Assembly: GCA_003439945.1 (NCBI GenBank)
Contig: QVRM01004007.1
Coordinates: 1,483,501-1,547,500 of the forward strand
Reading direction: 5' to 3'
DNA length: 64,000 nucleotides
Source of the DNA: Dermanyssus gallinae
Taxonomy: Eukaryota > Arthropoda > Arachnida > Mesostigmata > Dermanyssidae
The notes beneath the pieces were generated by a model. The model searched no databases. It saw nothing but the letters and a program-made list of their open reading frames with translations, and was not told the DNA's origin. This document shows, piece by piece, positions 25,930 to 37,884 of the stretch (the stretch's first letter is position 1; the number at the start of each line of letters is the position of its first letter). Position numbers and translations under genes: made by a program.

Positions 25930-26660
25930 TTTTCTCTATTCAGCAGAAGACGATGTGCACAAAGCACGGCTTCGACCAGTTTCATTTAGTGGTGCTAGTG
26001 CATGGCTCAATGCTCTACCAAGTGCCCCGTTGGAACCCTCTAAGAGGACTTTGTCATCAGGATCTGCGTTGGTTTTCGCCTTGGGATCCCTCTAGTCGAG
26101 GAACATGAGTGCATCTGTGGCAAGGAAAACTCACCATAAGGCCACCATAGCTTATTCTACATCCGTAGCTTAGGCCGTAGGACAAGACACGCTGCTTTGA
26201 ATGATACCCTAGTCCGTGGTCTAAAATCTTCTGGCTATCCTTGTGTTCTCGAACCCGCAGATTTGTACACAAACGACTCCCGTTGACCTGACGGGATGAC
26301 CCTAACAGGCTTTGAGGGTAGGAAGACACTCGTCTGGGACGCTACCGTGGCTAACTCTTTAGCACCTTCAATGGTCAACCACGGCGGAACCCAGGCTGGT
26401 TATGCTGTTTCGCAGGCGGAGATAAATATGTGTCGGAAATACGCATCTATCAGACTTTTTGAATTTTTGGTCTTTTGCCTTTGCGACCTTAGAGAGCCCA
26501 AGTAAAATTACTGAGGTAGTTATTACTAAGGTATGCAATAGTCTCAGATTGACCACCGGGGACCTACGCATTGATGAATTTTTCTGGCAAAGTCTGTCAT
26601 TGGATACACAACATGGTAACACCACGGCGGTGCTTAAAACCTTGTCCAGGTGGTCAACCT
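25930..26660 (+). pseudogene. Decayed RLE-type retrotransposon C-terminal region
   Basis: Across frames the plus strand reads ARLRPVSFSGASAWLNALPS, then LGIPLVEEHECICGK (knuckle). RRTRHAALNDTLVRGLKSSG and CVLEPADLY follow, then a degenerate RPDGMTLTGFEG and KTLVWDATVANSLAPS (about 26330-26372). This is the same order of blocks as in the intact-frame copy at 9158-10190. Stops and frameshifts interrupt it. A SINE with a 17-bp target duplication sits immediately upstream. Confidence 0.75.
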
Positions 26661-26723
26661 GGCCTGGTTGTCGTGGGGGAAAATTGTTTACACCCCGTTA
26701 TGAATTAAATAAAATGTGTTTCG

Positions 26724-26780
<57 letters not shown>
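26724..26780. repeat. (TA)n microsatellite
   Basis: About 28 TA units, ending the retroelement-derived stretch at 25.9-26.7 kb. Confidence 0.95.
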
Positions 26781-26783
<3 letters not shown>

Positions 26784-27779
26784 CGCAACTGAAGTGACTG
26801 GAAAACCAACCGTAATTAAATATCAACACATATTACCAGAAGATAAAAGAATTGTCTTAGCATTAGATTACGTGTAAATAGAATAATAGTATACGTGTTG
26901 GTACATCGAGCCACATTCGCGTGCCATCACAGTTTCAGACATCAACCGGTCAAATACTAGCAAATGCACAATTCTGCAAATCAGCCAAGAAACAAAACAT
27001 TTACTCTTAGTTTAAGGCGTAGCTTAACCAACTGGCACTAGCTCATCTACTTAAACAGAGAAATTGTAACGCGGTCATATCATACTTTTAAGTTTAGCCT
27101 AATATGTATATATATATATATTTTTTTAATAGGTTTTCTAATTACTGCTTCTATTGCTGCAATTATTGCAAAACTAAAATACGAACTGATACTACAAAAA
27201 CATTACTCTGATGAATTTATATTTTAAATCCTGAATCAAACTGGCACGTATATACTCGTGTTGGAGCCGCATTACTAAGAAACCACCGACTGCATTTGTT
27301 GAGCAGCGCAGACGTTAATTGGCGTAATTTAGACATACTACATTTTTGATATTTTTGTTTAATGTAGCTTTAAAAAAAAAGTAACGATCATAGGTACTCT
27401 GTTAAGCATCCAGGTAAAACGCTATTTTAATTAACATTTAAGTGGGCAAGTATATATAACAAGCTTGGCTCTAGCATGGTTTACAAGGCAATACTCTATG
27501 TCGTCGATAGTCAACGCCATAATAAAATATCCGTTCTCGCCGGACATAGAGCCTTTTACTGCTCTGTATGTATCACCCCTTTAGCCAAAACCGCGGTCGT
27601 TGGCGTCACCAGGTAAAACCGGCTGAGTTCGTGCCTATCCTGTTTGAAGCCAGACTCTTCGCCTTGAAAAGCCAAGCACGCAATCTACAGTGTCATTACC
27701 CTGCGCCGACTTGGAAATGGTAAGCCTGGAGGGATCGAAGCTGCTGTATGTACTTCCAGGGCCATTTTAGCGTCGCTTG

Positions 27780-28110
27780 GGCCCCCCTCAAAGGTCCTTG
27801 TAAAACTGGGTTTCAAGAACGCCTTTAAAATGCTGAGGCGGGACTACCTGCTAAGAGTCACAAGCAGTCGTTGCCCGAATTGCTCCACCACATGAACGTG
27901 GCAAACCCTGACCGTCCGGCGCACCTCATTTTTAAGCAATCGGTCCTTATTTAGGCCAAAGGGGTCCATCAGGGACACCCGCGGGGTTCCGCTCTCCTGT
28001 GCCTTGGCGTGAGCGACAATCTCCTTTTCGTTCAAGATTTGGTATTTAAACGCTAATAGCTTCTGAGAAGTAAATATCCAGAACATTCTGATAGCTGTTC
28101 GAGGAGTACT
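27780..28110 (+). pseudogene. Reverse transcriptase fragment of an RLE-type retroelement
   Basis: Plus-strand frames give LVKLGFKNAFKMLRRDYLL (about 27799-27855), the RT motif with the first catalytic Asp position changed to Gly. About 100 bases on is KGVHQGHPRGSALLCLG, matching QQGVQQGDPLGPLLF. A relic of the WYLDDG catalytic box follows near 28040-28060 with stops. It cannot be the same copy as 25.9-26.7 kb, because RT should precede the endonuclease. Confidence 0.65.
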
Positions 28111-28369
28111 GGAATTCAGGTGGGTCAGCGGCCTCTCACTATATCCAGCGAAATGCGGATGCACACCCAAGTTAGCCCTGGGGCCCACGCTATGGAGGCC
28201 ATATGCGGCCTCCTTTCACACTGCAGATAGACGCACCAACTGCTATGGCAAAAGAACGAACCATGAAATTAAAGTTCTTCCTGCTTCAAATTTTTCCTCT
28301 AATTTATGGTCATCACAACCGGCCTAGTTGAACAACCATGAATATACTTGTGCTAAAATTGCAGTGCAG

Positions 28370-28800
28370 GACAGATTCAGTACGTGATGCACCGAAGACT
28401 GGATGATCACGTAGTGTTCGTCGTGCAACGATGCCCGGAAACATCCCGGAAACATTCGGCGAAGTGCCCAACAATTAGATAATTCATGCACTTTTGGAGA
28501 ATTTTTGGAGTTGGTTGTAGTAATGGATCCTTATAAGATTCAGCTGACGCAAGCGCTTAAGCATTCTGGCTAAACTTCGATACAGCGTGATGCCAATTTT
28601 GCGGAAAAAATCATATTACTGGCAAAACACGTTTGTTCTCAATGGAGACTTGAATGAACGAAACTATGACGTATGTGCAACTGAAAACAATTTACGCTAT
28701 TCAAGAGGGACCGCCATATGTTTCAGTTTGGTGCGGCGTCAAGTCTCAAAAAATTATTGCGTTGTATAGCATAATACAAATGGCAGAGGAAAAGCGAGAG
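28370..28800 (+). pseudogene. Tc/mariner-like transposase relic
   Basis: Shifting plus-strand frames read PYKIQLTQALKHS (about 28530-28570). FVLNGDLNERNYDVCATENN (about 28633-28690) and AIQEGPPYVSVWCGV follow. These match the arthropod transposase blocks PYKLQLVQEL, FHLNGYVNKQN.RIWG.EN and VTVWCG. Stops between blocks show it is inactive. Confidence 0.65.
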
Positions 28801-29229
28801 TACTCTAGCGTGACCCTATTTTCATAGCGAAGTGAAGCAGGACACTCGCTTTTCTTTGGCCAAATTTGGACGGTATCGATGTGAGTGAACTCTCTTCCAT
28901 AATCCACACAGCCGGCTAGACAATTGAACTTTTGAGAATTTGAGAGAACACCACCTCTGTGATGTTGTATTTCATAAGTAATGTCACATGGATCCACATA
29001 GACATAGGTCTATGTGTCTCCATGTTTTCGTGTGTTGCTTTAGTTAAGATCTGAAGTGACTCTCGAAGCACTTTATGTTTAGACTTAAGAGTAATACTAA
29101 GTATAATAATAACGGGCCGTATCTTTGGGCTTTTCAAATCCCCACTAACTATGTGACCACGAATAAATGTTGCCCGGAGACCAGCACCGGACACTCCACG
29201 CGTACTCACTGTTGAGGGTTGTCTGAAGT

Positions 29230-31620
29230 GCTGAACGAGTTCTCCGATCTCGTTTTCGTCGTCGTCGTCGTTGTTGTTGTTGTTGTTGCTGCGTTGTTGT
29301 TGTTGTTGCTGCGTTGTATTCACAGTCTTCGATCGCTGAGATTACCGATATCGATTCACTGCAACAGAACGTGAACACGCACGATTCAGTCACGAGCCGC
29401 CGCCGCACTGGTGCGCTCAAGGTGTCACAGCTGATCGCTCACAGCAGAGTGACCTGTACACACCACCGGCCTGTACGAATAGAACACCGATCGCTACAGG
29501 CGAGCAGCAGCAGCAAAGAGTGGGCTGGCTGACTGGCTTCGAATTTTGAGCGTCGTCTACTGCTCTAACTATCTACCTCTACGACACCACACACTGGCCG
29601 AACGATCTGAACCTTTAACAAGCGGTCGTAGACGCTGGCCTAGGTTGGCTGGTGGCTATAGCGCGCAACTCACAATTGTAGCAGCAGCAGCGGCAACAAC
29701 AACATCAACAACATTAACATGGGCGCAGCTTACGAGTCTCACGCTTCGTGACCCGCTCATTCAGAGAGATAGATAGATTGACCAGAAACCCGTATGCCGA
29801 GAGAGAGAGAGAGAGAAAAAGCAGCAATAACAGAGAACAACACCATTCTTTGAGCCAGCATTGCTGGCAGCCTACCTACCAACCAACCACATGCGAGCGA
29901 GCGAACGAGCGGCTGAAGGTCGGCCCAGGGGAAAGAGACGCTGGCCGTGGTCAACAAAGTCAGCAACCACCGTCACAGGTGCACAAATCTCACCTATCAC
30001 CTAGTCATCGGACATGACTAGTTCTCATCACTCACTGTGATATATATATATATATATATATAGACGAGTATAGATAGATCAATAGATATTTAACTGATAT
30101 ATATATATATAGAGAGAGATCGATAGATATATCACTGATATAGATAGATGTATAATAGATGGATCGAAAGATACATCACAGCGTTCACAGACATCTCAGC
30201 GCAAAGAGTTTTGGATATTTTAGTAGATCATTTGAGTGGGAAGTGTATATGCAGCTAGCTTTAAGAGAGCCACTGAGCTTCCCAGGGGCTGGATGACTAT
30301 GGACGCCCATGCGTCCGTCCGTCATTCATTTAACAACACCAACAACAGCTGCTCCAGCAGCAGCAGCAGCAGCAGTAGCAACTATTGCTACAGCTACCAT
30401 TGTTGCTGTTGTTGTTGTTTCTGCCGCTTTTTCTTTGTCGTACATCGAGGCACGTAGCCATGCATGATATGATAACGATAATGCTGGTGGTGGTGGTGGT
30501 GGCGATGATGATGATGATGTGCGATGAGATACTGCTCAATCGATCTCACTAATCACCCGTTGAGTCATTCACTCACATCGTACTCACTCAGAGTCAATGA
30601 TTTATCCGTAATGCTGTCAAGGTGCCATCATAGATTAACAAACCAGGCGCTGGCAAACAGACAAGCAAGCAAGCAAGCACGCATGGCCGCTGATGGCCAA
30701 ACTGATGTTGCCGCCAGGCTGCGGCGGGACACTATCGCTCTTCCTGCTAGCGTCGTCGTTGTTGTTGTTGTTGTTGTTGCTGCTGTTGTTGTTGATATGC
30801 TTATTAATTTCATTACATTATGATAACATTGATGAGCAAAATGAAGTCGACGACGACGACGGCGGCGATGATCAACAACTGCACAAGGACTTCGTTTGCT
30901 GCACAATGCTCCTTCCTATCCAGCCTGTCTGTGTCGGTCTGTCTGTCTGTCTGTGTGTCTGAGTGTCGCTTCCTCTGCCTCCTGCCGCTGCTCCTACCAC
31001 TAGAGCTTTCTCTGCTGCTTCCTTGGATTGGGTTACAATTACATCAACAACAACAACAAAAACAGCAACAGCAACAACGAATACTACGACAGCCGGAACA
31101 GCAACAACAAAAACAATAACAACAACAACAAATACGACCATAAACTCAACAGCAGCAGCAGCAGCAACTACAACAACAACAACACACACCTCAGCAGCTG
31201 ATTAATGGGAGGCTAACAGCAGCACCAACAACAACAGCAACAGCGGCAGCAGAACAAGAAGAAGTGAGAGAAGACAATAATTGGTTGGTTCCGAAGCGGC
31301 GATCGTGAATCGCGACGAGCGGCTGCGGCGGCGGCTGTGGGAGCCGAAGCGACAAGATGGCCGGACAATCGAGACGAACGACGACCGCCTGTGCTGGCGG
31401 TGGCGGCTGCTGCTGCTGCTGCTGAGAACCAAAACAAATACGTCTTCGCCTGACTTCACCCCTCCTCCTCCGACGACGACTGCAACAACAACAACAACAA
31501 AGCGACTGTTTCTCTTGTTATATACCAGCTTTCGCAATGAGCCGTCATGCGGCGGCGCTAGCACGAAGCGACCACACCAGCAAAAGCCACAACAACAATA
31601 ATAATAGCAACAATAGCAAC
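29230..31620. repeat. Low-complexity region rich in CAA/CAG and GTT/CTG trinucleotides
   Basis: Dense short triplet runs on both strands (29260-29330, 30340-30420, 30750-30800, 31045-31200, 31400-31500, 31590-31700) are mixed with TA and GATA runs near 30045-30160. Every frame on both strands yields homopolymeric Gln, Asn, Thr, Val or Cys, which is a composition artefact. I see no exon chain. It may be the promoter or 5' untranslated region of a gene whose coding part lies elsewhere, but nothing here decides that. Confidence 0.7.
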
Positions 31621-32359
31621 AACAAACAGCACTGCCGACAATATCCGGGATTGCTAATTCTAATGTTTTTCTTGTAGTTGTTGTTGTTGCTGCAACAGCA
31701 TACTGCCAAATCTAGGCAACCAATGTCTCTGCTCAAATTCAAGTGCGATCTCTCAAGCGCATTTATCTTGAAACCTTGGTATCTGGCTCAAAGTGATACA
31801 CACATACAACCATGTTGCAATATATCGTAAATAGGTGAAAATGGCTTCTATAAGTTATACATTGTTATCTCATAAAAGAGGCTCCGAACAAGCTTTGTGC
31901 TTAATGGAGCTTGAAATTAATGTGTGCAATTTACCTTACGAGAAATGTCAATAAGCAAACAAACAAACAGACAAACAAATGGACTCCTATGCAACCACTA
32001 CTTAAACGAGACGTGACTCGAACGAGACAGTCTGCTGCGTGACCCGCCATGAGCGTGACGGGAGCACGGAGCAAGTACGCCGCCGAGCGACGTCGACATA
32101 AAGGCAACGAGGCAGAGAGGCAAATCGCGGCGGCGGCGGCGGATGAGGATGATGCCGATGGGGGCCGATGAGACGACGCCAATGACGGGCAAACAATTCG
32201 GGTAGATAGATGATCGGGTTGCTAGTCCGGCTGATAATACCGCCTTCCCTATTTTGTTCGGGCCGCGCGCATAACCTGCAACGCTGCAACGGCACGATCG
32301 CGACGCCTCATGCAAACGCCTCCATGAGCCGCCTCCTTCCCCTTAACAGGCCGTCCATG

Positions 32360-32560
32360 CTTAGTTGGTAGAGGAATCCTGATTCATACACAACGCACGC
32401 AGTCGTCGGTATGATCAGGATGCATACACAACGTGCATAGCTGGTAAGAATCTTGATTTGTACACAGCGTACTTTACTTACTTAGTCGATATGATCTATG
32501 CCGATTCATTCACAACGTACATAATTGGTATTATGTACGTTGTTACATAATTGGAATCCT
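32360..32560. repeat. Degenerate minisatellite
   Basis: Four to five diverged units of roughly 40-60 bp share a core like GATTCATACACAACGYACRT followed by a TGGTA/TCGRTATGATC spacer: about 32361-32405, 32408-32440, 32450-32475, 32490-32540. Confidence 0.6.
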
Positions 32561-32640
32561 GTTTAAGCCAATGTAAATGGCGATGATGATGATAACGAAA
32601 ATTATTCATCATTTATCTTTTTTTCGTTAGCTATTAGTTC

Positions 32641-34363
32641 TGCGCCTAAACGATGGTGATGGCGGTTGTGGCAGTGTTACTCAACAAGCTTCAAAAACAA
32701 CCGAGCTCGTCTCGTCTGCGCCACTCTGGCGACTGGATTTGATGCCTCACAGATTTGCTTGGAACACCACACGCCCTCCGAGGGCGACGAAGAGGGAGCA
32801 TACATATATCACCAGCGAATAAGAAGAGTTCAGATTACCGACGAGCGTAAACTCTAGTGAAGTACCGACATCTAACTGCTGTACTGTAGTAAATGACAAT
32901 TCTCTTCTAACACGTCTATTTTTAATTATTGATAGTATTAATGTTGATCTGTTAGAGTGCGCAGACTAAACAGGGTACACCGTAGAATAGAAATGTATAT
33001 ATGGGCTAGTATGGTTACAACGGAATAAAAATAGAAATTCTCACGACGTTTCCGCACGTAAAAATACTATGCACCTAAGATAGCAATACGCCAGTATTGT
33101 TGTACGCTACGCCTTGTTATAATATAGCACTGCGCGTAACATACTATCATTTTGTCCTGAAGTTATATTGGGGTTCAGCAACCCCACGATTCAAAGCGCC
33201 CTCCAGGGCCCGAGAGGTCCCTGCCGGTATGCATTCATTCGGGGGTCGGAAGAGAAGGAGGACAACCTCAGGACAAATCGACTTCACGTAGAGGCCTCGC
33301 TGAAGGTAAAACGGAAGGCGCCCATTGAGAACGTTCGGCGATGTTCTTCACTTCACACGGTGAGCAAATAGACACTTCAACACTGATTTGGTTTCCATCA
33401 GGAGCGCAGAACGGTTGCCTAGTGCTATCTGAAAATGATGAAGGTCCTTTAAAAAAACGAGGATTTTGTCTGACTAGCTCCACGGACTCATAGCCACCCA
33501 CCCCTATGCACGAAATTCGTGTCGAGTTCAATACAATTACTCACTATATCTGAATAGCGCTGTTCTCAGGTTCACTAGTTTGTTGATATTCCTATATATC
33601 TGCTTTCTATATATCTTAGTGTTTCATTTACACTAACGTTTCTCAATTTTATTGTTAACAGATTTGATGTAAGTCAGAGAAGGGCGTTCGGCTTGCTGCT
33701 TACTTTCTAGGGAAGGGTCTCATGTTCTTATGAATAAATGCAGCAGTGTGTGCTCACTACAACTTTAGAAATAATGTCCGTTTCTTTTTAGGCTGCTGCA
33801 AAAATATACGATTGAATTATTAACCACGATATATATGTGGATGTGTAGCTTTCCACTGCGGTTCGTGCTTTAAAAAAAATGACGTTATGCAGACAAAATG
33901 AGTAATGTAGTTAGTCTCGACTATGAATAAAATTATTTCAGTACTTATCCCTGATCATAAACATAAATTTACTCTACTATATAATTATTTTGGTTTATAT
34001 ATTTTTTTTATATACATTACCCATCAGTATGAATGACTTACCTAGTGTAAGGTAGCGCTCCTATCGGGTACCCATCAGTGTACCAGTTAAATAGCAGGAT
34101 GCCTTTCATACTATCGGGGTTTTGCAATCAACTACACAACACAACTAGCTGAGGTTACTGCATTTACTCAATGACATCATTTTGATTAACGTTCACTTGT
34201 CACCGATGTCTAAAAAAATTGTAGTGCTTGCTTTCTATGTGCAGCACTCACTTCATAAGGAAACAAAGATAAACGAGTTCGAGGTATTCCACTCAAGGAA
34301 AGTCATGTCTTATGTACTGACTGCAATTGTGTTCCTCCTGTTCGTATCGATCGAATAGCCAAG
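32641..34363. other. Unassigned interval upstream of cytochrome c
   Basis: AT-rich, with no exon chain recognised. The missing first exon of the cytochrome c gene, carrying at least the ATG, would be expected in or beyond this stretch. A GTAAGT donor at 33669 (after GATTTGAT) exists, but its phase does not fit the coding exon. Confidence 0.5.
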
Positions 34364-34690
34364 GCCGACATACCGGCGGGTGACGTGGACAAAGGCAAAA
34401 AGCTGTTTGTGCAACGCTGTTCGCAATGCCACACGACCGAGAAAGGAGGCGCTCACAAGACCGGGCCGAACCTCTACGGCCTGTTCGGACGAAAAACAGG
34501 TCAGGCGGCAGGCTATGCGTACACCGATGCCAACAAGTCGAAAGGCATCACGTGGAACGAAGAGACCCTGTTCCAGTATCTGATTGACCCGAAGAAGTAC
34601 ATTCCCGGCACCAAGATGGTATTCGCTGGACTTAAAAAGCCCCAGGATCGAGCGGACCTGATCGCCTATCTGAAGAAGGCAACAAAATGA
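34364..34690 (+). CDS. Cytochrome c, coding exon without its start codon
   Basis: Soluble haem protein of the mitochondrial intermembrane space that carries electrons from complex III to IV and triggers apoptosome assembly. The 108 codons, from Ala (GCC at 34364) to TGA at 34690, contain the covalent haem motif CSQCH, the conserved [20 protein letters not shown], the [13 protein letters not shown] stretch, and the axial Met in [14 protein letters not shown]. It ends in AYLKKATK. Length and sequence are typical of animal cytochrome c. No in-frame ATG precedes it, but an AG acceptor lies immediately before GCC. I infer that the Met is on an upstream exon, ATG | GCC GAC ATA. A retroposed copy is possible, but the frame and all key residues are intact. 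Confidence 0.9.
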   Translation, partial: ADIPAGDVDKGKKLFVQRCSQCHTTEKGGAHKTGPNLYGLFGRKTGQAAGYAYTDANKSKGITWNEETLFQYLIDPKKYIPGTKMVFAGLKKPQDRADLIAYLKKATK

Positions 34691-37600
34691 GTCGTCATGA
34701 AAGTCGCTTACGCGCCATAGTTGACTCCCCCCAATCATCAATTGCTTCCACCGTCTACTCGCGTTAGGTTTTGAACACAGACTTTGAGCAAAATATGTTT
34801 TTCTCAGAACTACAATATTGTCTGTTGTAGAAAGCGATAGTTGCAAGCTAGAAGTCTTGCGTATGTGTATTATGACAAGGTCGTGTTGCCTTCATACTGC
34901 CGTGAATTAAACTGAGAGTTGTTAATTAATTTTAAAAGAGTAGTTGCTGACCTACTGGACGACCGCACTATTTGGTATTGCGAGAACGGATGGATTTTTT
35001 TTATGACACAATTTATCTCTGTGTTACATTGGATATTGTTGTCACACTAGCAGTACCCAATCTTATTAATGGTAAGCTAACCAAAAAAAACACTGCCTCA
35101 ATAAAAACAAAATACGGTAATATGTGGGGTAATCGTTACATGGCGTGAATTTATTATACTGCTTCAAGTTTATTCACTATACATTAGTACTATATAGAAT
35201 CTTTCATACATCATTTTGTAGGCTAACAACATTGGCGACACTTGACTGCAGTGATGATGCTTCGATAAACGAGCAGTTGAGCCTGTGGTAACGTTAGATA
35301 TAGTACTCCTCACAATATTTACGTACGCTACAAATGTATAAGTGCCATGTACTGAACGGTACCTCGGCCAGCACTAAATCTTTTACTAATATGTGTTCGC
35401 GGCATAAATCCAGTGCACGTCGTCAATGCGTCATCTGGTAGCGCTAATGTGCGCTTTACGAAGCACGAATATTTTATTTTATCTTTGTTTTTAAGATCTG
35501 ACATTATAAAATAAGGGGCAATTGCGTTACGACAATATCTTACAATAGGTACAATGCAAGCAACTATCTGTCGGGAAAGCAACAAATGCAAACAACCATC
35601 TGTCGGGAAAATCGAGCGCAGACGTAGAGTATATACAGCAATTAGGACTCTTACTACTATAGAAAAATTAAAGCATGTGTAAAATAGCCGACACCAGACG
35701 TAGTATCCGCCTTGTTCAAATTACGACATGACATGTCTAATATAGAAATACGTTCGCGTTGTCGCTACTCTATCACATCGTGATCTGCGAGTGGATTCCA
35801 CTGCCGTGAAATAAGTAAGACGTTATTAAAGGTCAGGTGATTCCAATGATATTGCACAGGGTAAACGGAATTCCTCCAACGTGGTTGTTACACTATACGG
35901 ATTTGCTCCTATTTTTGGTACAATCAAGTTAGTACTAGCAGTATCCTCGTTTGGTTTCCCCTAAGAACATATGTAGGACATAACACAGATTTAGTGTTAC
36001 TGAGGACATTAGTGGGGAGACAACTAACGGAACCCCAGGGTCTTGGTCATACTGAGAACCTGACGACTTAGGCACCGATATGTGAAAGTGTGTGAAATCG
36101 AAAGCAGAACAAGAAAGAAGTTCATTTTCAAAAGCACCACAATATTATACTTTAAACTATAGTTCGTTTGAATCGGGTTGGGTGGCAAATCAAGAGGAAG
36201 CAGTAAATATAATGCAGATAATCCGAGTAAATTGCTTACAATCTCTGTAGCCGTGAATTTATGCCAAAACAAATAACAAGAAAAGGGGGTTGATTGAGAA
36301 AATTTGAATTTGGCCACTTATTGCTATAGAATTGCCAACACTGGGAGAGAAGCATGGGGGACAAAGTAGGGCAGATTTCTTAGAAAGGTAGTCGGCTACA
36401 TGACAACTTCAGCAGAATCGTGGACGATGAAATGGCTCGACTCTAACTTGGCACAAAACACGGCCAATAAAACGTATAGGAAGTGAAAGGTTTGCGCAAG
36501 CAAGATAACGGATCAGCCAGGCTTCTCGCGAGGTTAACGGGTGTGAGAGTCTCGCTCTAAGCACTGGGTGGCTGCCAGTGGTGTTTGTTCATCACGCAAT
36601 ATCAAAACCTATACAGAACAAAAACAAGATAAAACAAGTCAGAGAGGCCCAGTTAGGGCTCTGTGGCGTAAGATTGCCAACTTAGAATTTATTGACAAAG
36701 CTGTCCTTGAAACACTGGGTGCGGTCAAAGATGTCTACAGCCTTCAACCTTAATTTGCATCTAAATTTAGCAAGAGAAGCTATAATTTGTCTTTGGACAA
36801 TCTAGAGTTTCTGCGCAAATAAGGCTTGCCTACCTAACGACGTCTCAGGTCATTGTAAATTGAATATTTTAACATATATACATATCTCTAGAGTCTAACA
36901 GCTTATTAGACCATACCGTCTCCAACAAGTGTGTAGTTACAACCTCTGAAGAACACTTGAAGCGTTTTATTAAAAACATATTTATTTATATGTTTAATTC
37001 ATCTAATAAAGACATGTTTAAAAAATGAACGGACGTTATCCGCTACAAGTTTAGAACACCATCAAACATCTTGCTGGGCAATAGGATTATTTCCCAAATA
37101 CCCAATCGGTTTCACGGATCTCTTCTAACCTCCAACAAGGCCCTCGGGTGTCCTGCACATACAAAACGATGTCTCAAAATTGCAGATGTGAGCAACATGT
37201 AATCTCTACAGAAAATGCCTATGAACACTTAGCCGCTTATCCCACAAAGAAAATGCTGCAAGTAATTCTTTATCTCAATTATTGGCTACTTGTGTGCGAG
37301 CTAAGTGACTTGCGTTTGGGAGTTTGTAGATTCAACTCCAGAACCAGCTGCTTAAATCACATTGCCAGCAAAAAACGACAGATGATCGCAGATGCACCAA
37401 TGAAGCGATCGTGCATACTATTCCCAACTAATAATATATTTATGTATATTTTTTAAGAGATTAATTGGTAAAATGCACTGGGCATCGTTGTTAAAGCCAC
37501 GGTAGTGTAAGATTCACAAGCCGACTAAAATCCAGGCGCTCTCTTTGCCCCTTGTCGGGGGTGGCCGCAGCACTATCTTCTCGAGATTACTTCACCTGGC

Positions 37601-37884
37601 CACTTTATCTTGCCAATTGGCTGTTCAACTTCTTGCAGCGGTTATTTTCACCTCAAAAACAGAGTCTTTAAGGAGAGCCTCTACAAGGGCTTGGCATATC
37701 AGTTTCCCAGGTTCCGGCACAGTAACTCTCGCTCAGTGTGTCTTACAGCATACGGGGGGTCGGTTTTACAAATGCGGTGTAGGTATTGCTGAAAGCAGCC
37801 GCCATAGCCCGTTAGCAGTGGCGTGGGTGAGTAGGTAACCGGGCTGTGTTTAAGGCTGTACCATTTTTTGAGATTCGGGAGTAC
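34691..37884. other. Unassigned interval
   Basis: 3' flank of cytochrome c, then AT-rich DNA. A short tandem duplication (CAACYATCTGTCGGGAAA at about 35562 and 35595) is visible. Short frames at 36024-36317 and 36568-36753 resemble nothing I know. 37545-37838 is probably the decayed 3' end of the R1-like element. Confidence 0.5.
35100..35105 (+). terminator. Candidate polyadenylation signal for cytochrome c
   Basis: AATAAA about 410 bases downstream of the cytochrome c stop codon, on the same strand. Confidence 0.4.

Noticed and set aside
28916..31601. Poly-Gln, poly-Asn, poly-Thr and poly-Val frames
   Set aside because: Every frame of a CAA/CAG repeat is open; none shows a domain, splice chain or codon bias.
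35545..35615. CRISPR-like short repeats
   Set aside because: Just two imperfect copies in a eukaryotic intergenic region; no array anywhere in the window.
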